Positions 20,973 through 25,484 of a DNA stretch of 25,484 nt are shown here, piece by piece. The notes beneath the pieces are model-generated. The model searched no databases and had not been told where the DNA came from. It saw only the letters and a program-made list of their open reading frames with translations. The translations under genes and the position numbers were made by a program. Source of the stretch: Nephromyces sp. MM_2019 (taxonomy: Eukaryota > Apicomplexa > Aconoidasida > Nephromycida); contig JADHZB010000427.1 of assembly GCA_015657535.1 (NCBI GenBank), forward strand, positions 1 through 25,484, in the 5' to 3' direction. The first letter of the stretch is position 1, and every line of letters starts with the position of its first letter.

Positions 20973-21635
20973 ATGGCCGCCAAATCCGCTCCCAAACTCC
21001 GTGAGTCTCTCACGCCTGGCAGAGTCCTTATCATCCTTTCTGGACCTCACCGTGGCAAGCGAGTAGTCTACTTGGGCCCACACACACCACCTGCTGCTGA
21101 GCCTCAAAAAACTTACAAGAAGAGTGGGCCTTCCGGAGTTTCTCAGAGGGTTTATAGTGGCGCGAAAGGGCTGAAGAAGGCTGCCAAGAGTGCGAGCAAT
21201 GCTGCCCCCCTTCTCCTAGTAACTGGGCCGTATAGGGTTAACCGTGTGCCATTGAGGAGAGTGAACCCCCGCTACGTTATAGCTACTTCCGTTTCAGTGG
21301 ATTTGGAACACGCGTTGGATAAAACGACATTAGATAGTGTACTTACATTGCCAAACTCCTACTTCTCCCTTTCAAAGAAGGAGAAATTGGCTAGAATGAA
21401 GTCTGCAGGAAAGAATAAAACTGAGGATGAAGATATCTTCATTAAACAGGGAAACTCCGCTGATTATACAGGGAAAAGCCAACCTGGTGTTTTAAATGAG
21501 GAGAAAAAAGCCTTTCAGACTCAGCTGGATACAGGCTTGATTAAGCAGTTGAAGAGTGATGGAATGATGTATGCTTATATGAAGAGCTTGTTTGGGTTGA
21601 GGAGCAATCTATACCCTCATGCTATGAAGTTTTGA
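20973..21635 (+). CDS. RPL6: 60S ribosomal protein eL6
   Basis: eL6 is a protein of the large cytosolic ribosomal subunit. The gene is a single coding exon of 220 residues with TGA stop. The start ATG sits in CAAGATGG, a favourable eukaryotic context. Family landmarks are in order: [27 protein letters not shown] (KOW-like region, residues 24-35), [19 protein letters not shown] (79-98), [10 protein letters not shown] and the C-terminal [18 protein letters not shown]. Yeast eL6 has about 176 residues and the human protein 288. Here the N-terminus before KLR is very short. About 38 additional residues sit between VVYLG and LLLVTGP (residues 35-79), where yeast and human have 6-7. This insertion is in frame, shows no splice pair and has normal coding composition. 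Ribosomal protein genes are usually highly expressed; no regulatory motif was identified. Confidence 0.95.
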   Translation: MAAKSAPKLRESLTPGRVLIILSGPHRGKRVVYLGPHTPPAAEPQKTYKKSGPSGVSQRVYSGAKGLKKAAKSASNAAPLLLVTGPYRVNRVPLRRVNPRYVIATSVSVDLEHALDKTTLDSVLTLPNSYFSLSKKEKLARMKSAGKNKTEDEDIFIKQGNSADYTGKSQPGVLNEEKKAFQTQLDTGLIKQLKSDGMMYAYMKSLFGLRSNLYPHAMKF

Positions 21636-23790
21636 GTGGGTTTTTGTGTGTATCACGGGGGTGATTTTGGTGTGAAGGAGAGCTTGGTGATGGTAGATTA
21701 ATGTGTGTGGGCGGGTTTGTGGGTGGATAGGTGTGAGTGAGTGGGTTTGAGTGTGTGTGTGCATAATCCGGCCTGAGCTTTCATAGCGTTTTAGCTTTTA
21801 GGGATATTTTTTCCCGTTGTGATAGTCTTGGGTTTCGGTGTACGTGGAATTGTGTGGTGTGGACTCTACACACAAATGAATGGTATGCAGCGTACATACA
21901 CTAGAATGCTGTGGCCTCCGCACAGATCTGAATGTTGTGTCCTACCCGCATATTGCTTCATACCTACTCCATGATTACTGCCTTCTCCCTCTAACACTCC
22001 TACGTTTTCTCCTGTGTGTTGCCCTGTGTGTGTGTATGCCTGCCTTGAATAGCAGTAATGATCTTAGACACCTGTAGCGCTTCGTCTTGCTGAGCAGTGT
22101 ATATACAGCTTCTCCCTCTTAACTGTCTCAACTTCGTAAGAAACTGAGTGTGTGTGTAGAGCTAAATTTTGAAATTGCACGACAGAATCGTTTAGTTTCT
22201 TCAAGGCGTTCTAAAATATAATCTTAGAGATCGGGCGAGGGAGTATGTGTACTTGCTGTTATGGCATTGCGCGACAGGCTGTGTGTGTATCGTGGGATAA
22301 CTGTGTCTTTGTGTGTGTATTGTGATAACTCTGTACGTGTTAGCATTGGTCCTCATATGTATGTGTGAGTTAGCATTGTTCCTCGTGTAGGTGTGGGTTG
22401 GCGTGAACTTTCGGACGTGTTTGCTTTAGCTTTCTCAATTGTGTGTGCTTATGCACGTATATGCTAGTAGTCTGGATATTTGCTTCAGTATTCCCACACA
22501 CACGTGTGTGCGTGTATATAGTTGGGATTGCATGTACGTGGATGTGCATAGGTTTTTTGTGTGTAGTCCCTGACTAATCCAGTTAATGCGTGCAGTTAAG
22601 TCTTGTGTGTGCTTTATGCGCTCTATATATTTGCATGGGGTGAAGGTAGACGCACAACTTTTTGTGTGGGTATTGTTGCTGGTGCTTTAGTTCTTTCTGT
22701 GTGTGTGTAGGAAGCTTGTGAAGCTGCTTGTGTGTCATTACAACTTGTAGAACTTTCTTGCCGCAGAAATGGCTGCATCTGTGAGATGGTTATGCCGAGA
22801 CACATGGCTAGGTTCTATATGTGGATGAAATGTTCTCTCGATGCAAGAGGGTGGGGCCATAGCTATCGGAACACACAGCATGGTACTATAGGTAGAGGGT
22901 GGAGATATGCCCATTTGCTTTCTTCTAAAGAAGCCTAAATCAGTAAAAATGTTAGACCAGTTTCTTCGTTTCGATGATTACCTTCTCATCATCCCGGCAC
23001 CAATGACACCCCCCAGAACCCCCCTACCAGGCACCCCCCAACACATCACGGAACACGCGCCATACTCCCCACATTGGTTACCCCAGCAACTGCTCAAACC
23101 CCCCCAACCCCCACATGATCTCTTTCACCCGGTCTAAGCTCGCACACACACAAGGCTTTCCTGACAAAAATTATGGGGAAACAAAGACCTTAGCACACAC
23201 AGGAAGCTAAATGCCTGGAGATGGAGTGGATGTCCTGAATACACCAACACTGCTTCGCTTCTCAGCGTTTGTATGCACACTCGATTCTCCACACACACAT
23301 GCGCGTGTGTATGAACCCCGTTCTCAAAGTAGCACAGAAGCCTTCAATGTTTGTAGATGGGAGCAATACATATGCTCTATAGTGAGAGAGGATTGCACGG
23401 CAACTACGAGCCCTTGTAGCAGCAAAATTGCGCGAAAAATCGGCACACGCACGTGAACACACACGCTGTGATGTTCTGCTTCAGACTCTTAGAATGGGCA
23501 GAATCTGGGTGCTGTGTGTAATAGCTCTGGAGATTAGAATGTCTAGGGAGCAATGCAAAGCTCGACACACAGAAGGATGGTCTACCTTGCACATGCAATG
23601 CACCATGCACACACACACACCAGGCCTCTTTCCTCTACTTTCTAGTTGCAGTTGAATTCAGTAAGTCAAACTTTACAAACAGTGGGGAAAATAAGAAGTT
23701 ATATACACACACATGACTCTCCCACTCAGGAAGCACACGCCTGCGAGTCGCACACACACGCGAGCCACAAACACGAATGACAGACGCGAT
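21636..23790. other. TG-rich then CA-rich spacer between eL6 and the minus-strand genes
   Basis: TG-rich DNA at 21640-22720 follows the eL6 stop, including runs such as CACACGTGTGTGCGTGTG near 22498-22516. Around 22770-22935 the plus strand has varied codons behind a plausible acceptor (TTGCCGCAG at 22758-22766), but two different frames are open and neither resembles a known family. From 23140 the plus strand becomes CA-rich, consistent with minus-strand transcription towards it. No firm gene. Confidence 0.4.
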
Positions 23791-24030
23791 TTAGACACAC
23801 ACACGAAGAACGCATATAAACAGGAATAAGATCCCCCCACTAAACTCTCTAATCAGGTTGGTGGGTTCCGCAGGATATGTCGGTGTATGTACAATGGAAT
23901 ACCCGGCAATACCAGTTAAAACCTTCCTTGTGTGAACTGAACGGTGGAGGCCTACCAAGGAAAGGTGCACACGCAAGCACATCGGCAGGACCCCACCAAA
24001 TTTCGACGGAGATAATCCGTATAATGACAT
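23791..24030 (-). CDS. Candidate small membrane-like protein or exon (unknown)
   Basis: An acceptor (GTGTCTGTCAG) ends just before 24035, and an ATG at 24030-24028 opens 79 codons with varied usage. The reading includes MSLYGLSPSKFGG, then KVLTGIAGYSIVH, then PTNLIREFSGGILFLFI. The end of the frame runs into TG repeats, so the true 3' end is probably a donor before 23791. A second frame on the same strand is also open, which weakens the case. It could be joined to the open stretch at 24321-24518, but the phase was not settled. No family recognised. Confidence 0.28.
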   Translation of the reverse strand: MSLYGLSPSKFGGVLPMCLRVHLSLVGLHRSVHTRKVLTGIAGYSIVHTPTYPAEPTNLIREFSGGILFLFICVLRVCV

Positions 24031-24320
24031 TACTCCTGACAGACACACATACGCACACACACATGCACACCAACACAAATGCATGTCCACACACATCCAC
24101 AGGAGACTTCTTCCAATAACACATTCTCACACACACCCATTACCGACAAGAACCAGAGAAAACAAAGCATTAAACCCTCAGATTTCACTCCTTAAGGCTA
24201 AAGTTTAAGTAGCTTCATAAGCTGTAAAAACCGTTTAACTTAGCCTTATACTTCGCAGTTACAAGGAGCTGTGAGAGAAGAGAGGATAGCGCTCAGGGCT
24301 TTAGGAGGGTTGTACATACA

Positions 24321-24518
24321 TCACTGGATGTGCCGTTTTGCAGACATACATACACAGGCTGCAATACCTCTGATTCTTGCAGCCTGTGTGTTTGTGCACG
24401 TGCAGATGTGGCCATACAACAGTAACATGAAGAATACAATCAATTCCAACCAAAGGAGAGTGGTATAACGCAGAATCACCTCCGAATAATCATCAGAAAA
24501 CCCGAAACTTGTAGCAAA
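24321..24518 (-). CDS. Candidate exon with one hydrophobic segment (unknown)
   Basis: Behind an acceptor-like TTTCTAAG the minus strand reads FATSFGFSDDYSEVILRY and then a hydrophobic stretch, LLWLELIVFFMLLLYG. Codon use is mixed and not repeat-derived in this first part. The last third runs through an inverted repeat and TG-rich DNA and is unlikely to be coding. It lies downstream of ATP23 on the same strand and could be a small separate membrane protein. I do not recognise it. Confidence 0.25.
   Translation of the reverse strand, partial: FATSFGFSDDYSEVILRYTTLLWLELIVFFMLLLYGHICTCTNTQAARIRGIAACVCMSAKRHIQ
24352..24389. repeat. Perfect inverted repeat (13-bp arms, 12-base loop)
   Basis: ACACAGGCTGCAA at 24352-24364 and its exact reverse complement at 24377-24389 flank a 12-base loop (TACCTCTGATTC). 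Transcribed from either strand it would form a stable hairpin. Confidence 0.92.
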
Positions 24519-24533
24519 CTTAGAAACACACAC

Positions 24534-24708
24534 ACACGCTCACATACATGCACATCCACATCTCATACACTCAGACTCACACACTCACACTCAGTCACCC
24601 ACTGACACACACCCACTTACACACATACATACGCACACACACATATATGCATGCACACCTACACACTCACACACTAGGAGTTCATCTCCCTAAACCTCTC
24701 TTCATCCT
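24534..24708. other. CA-rich sequence directly downstream of ATP23
   Basis: Mostly (CA)n and CACTCACA pieces on the plus strand, so TG on the transcribed minus strand. It probably contains the ATP23 3' untranslated region or an intron. No fixed repeat period. Confidence 0.5.
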
Positions 24709-25484
24709 TCATCCATCCCTCTCTCTCTCTTCTCTACGATTAAAGTATATCCTACTAGGCCTCCACGAGCTGTCCTGCTCAGGAGAGCTCATGAAGGGCC
24801 ACCAATCATGAATGCATCTCTGGAAAACACGGCCTAAAGAATTTTCAGCCTTGTAGCCCTCACAGCAGTTGGGGTGGCCTTTCAAGCTCATCAAGCTCAT
24901 GTGCAACACACACTTATCCCTCTTGCTAAGCCAAGCACTATTCATGTCTTTCTTAATTCCATCCTGAGAAGGAGCGTGTGAGTGCTCCGGTGGGTTGTGT
25001 GCGTGCTCTGGTGGGTTGTGTGCGTGCTCTGGTGGGTTGTGTGTGTTCGTGTGACCAGGCGTGTAACCTGCATCTGTGTGCCCCGATGAGGCCCCTGCAT
25101 CTGTACGCTCCGACAAAGCACCTGTGTATGTGTGTGCCATCACCACCTTCTTATAGCCAGAGAAAGCCTCTTCTTCATGCATTCCCCAAGTAGGCAAATA
25201 TCCACATTGTTGGCTGAGGTTGTAAGCTCTAACTTCCGCACACGCAACATGATCGCAGTCTGAAGTGTGAATATTCGCTCGAGCAAAGTCAAAGGCATGA
25301 ATCAACTCGTGAATGAGGCATCTTCGAAAGTTGAAGGGGTTCCAAGTGCGATTTGCACACACCCAGATAGTGTTGTGTGTGGGGGAGTATCCACAAGGGT
25401 AAGGTGTGTGTGATGGGCATGCGATGCTAATGAGGGAGACAGGATGCCTCATAGCAGAGAGTGAGTTGACTAGAATCTTTACCC
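24709..25484 (-). CDS. ATP23: Mitochondrial metallopeptidase ATP23 homologue (N-terminus outside the window)
   Basis: In other eukaryotes ATP23 is a zinc metallopeptidase of the mitochondrial intermembrane space that matures a subunit of the ATP synthase and helps its assembly. The frame is open from the window edge; the first visible residues read VKILVNSLSAMRHPVS. The zinc site HELIH lies at 25311-25297 and continues into AFDFARANIHTSDCDH, then VACAEVRAYNLSQQCGY, which matches the family closely. A cysteine-rich C-terminal part follows (KRDKCVLHMSLMSLKGHPNCC, then FQRCIHDWWPFM). Between the two blocks are 61 residues of low complexity with threefold NPPEHAH. They coincide with a GT...CAG pair (25146 to 24964), so they are probably an intron of 183 bases that happens to lack stops. 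The stop at 24711-24709 follows an arginine/glutamate-rich end that may not be the true terminus. Confidence 0.88.
   Translation of the reverse strand, partial: VKILVNSLSAMRHPVSLISIACPSHTPYPCGYSPTHNTIWVCANRTWNPFNFRRCLIHELIHAFDFARANIHTSDCDHVACAEVRAYNLSQQCGYLPTWGMHEEEAFSGYKKVVMAHTYTGALSERTDAGASSGHTDAGYTPGHTNTHNPPEHAHNPPEHAHNPPEHSHAPSQDGIKKDMNSAWLSKRDKCVLHMSLMSLKGHPNCCEGYKAENSLGRVFQRCIHDWWPFMSSPEQDSSWRPSRIYFNRREERERDG
24964..25146 (-). other. Probable in-frame, stop-free intron in ATP23
   Basis: The segment starts GTGGTG after AAG and ends CGCTCCTTCTCAG before GATGGA, both in phase 0. It is 183 bases long, a multiple of 3. It is TG-poor but CA/C-rich on the coding strand and low in complexity. 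Family members have no such insert. Removing it joins GYKK to DGIKKD and restores a normal spacing to the cysteine block. The weak donor leaves a coding insertion possible. Confidence 0.6.
24982..25045. repeat. 21-bp tandem repeat in ATP23
   Basis: GTGCTCTGGTGGGTTGTGTGC-type units start at 24982, 25003 and 25024. Read on the minus strand in the ATP23 frame they give the heptad NPPEHAH three times, the last copy altered to SH. The array falls in the segment thought to be an intron. Confidence 0.92.

Noticed and set aside
22732..22938. Plus-strand ORF with MPRHMARFYMWMKCSLDARG
   Set aside because: Varied codons after a possible acceptor, but an alternative frame is also open and no homologue is recognised; evidence too thin for a gene call.

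Overview
This window reads as nuclear DNA of a unicellular eukaryote (protist). Five conserved eukaryotic housekeeping genes can be recognised. Most are cut by GT-AG spliceosomal introns, and they use the standard genetic code. There are no operons, no Shine-Dalgarno spacing and no bacterial or viral hallmark genes. The lineage cannot be fixed from this window. An alveolate or similar protist is possible, but that is only a guess.

Layout. (1) 1-1914, plus strand: the 3' part of MCM6 (replicative helicase subunit), in three visible exons, preceded by an intron made of a 37-bp tandem repeat. (2) 1915-8250: about 6.3 kb with no gene I can support. It holds diverged minisatellites, several perfect palindromes and TG- or CA-rich stretches. 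(3) 8693-10061, plus: SEC11, the catalytic subunit of the ER signal peptidase, in two exons with a possible third. (4) 10062-12880: G-rich and CA/TG-rich DNA with one small candidate gene at 11594. (5) 12881-16210, minus: eEF1G (translation elongation factor 1 gamma), rebuilt here as five coding exons plus a possible ATG-only first exon. (6) 16556-17658: spacer with A-tracts phased at about 11 bp. (7) 17659-20000: two orphan exon candidates on the plus strand in TG-rich then C-rich DNA. (8) 20973-21635, plus: ribosomal protein eL6, in one exon. (9) 21636-24700: mostly simple-sequence DNA with small minus-strand candidates. (10) 24709-25484, minus: ATP23 metallopeptidase, 5' end outside the window.

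The genes are unrelated housekeeping functions: DNA replication (MCM6), protein secretion (SEC11), translation (eEF1G, eL6) and mitochondrial protein processing (ATP23). They do not form a pathway cluster.

The striking property is the non-coding DNA. Several introns and many spacers hold their own minisatellite (periods 11, 21, 24, 35, 37, 51 bp and others). In several introns the coding-strand sequence is G- or TG-rich after the donor and C-rich before the acceptor. This produces many long false ORFs. It also hides real short exons, for example the last exon of eEF1G, which is reached through a donor that overlaps an apparent stop codon.

Protein family calls rest on remembered conserved motifs and have not been checked by database search. 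Exon boundaries come from reading splice signals and checking frame phase by hand.
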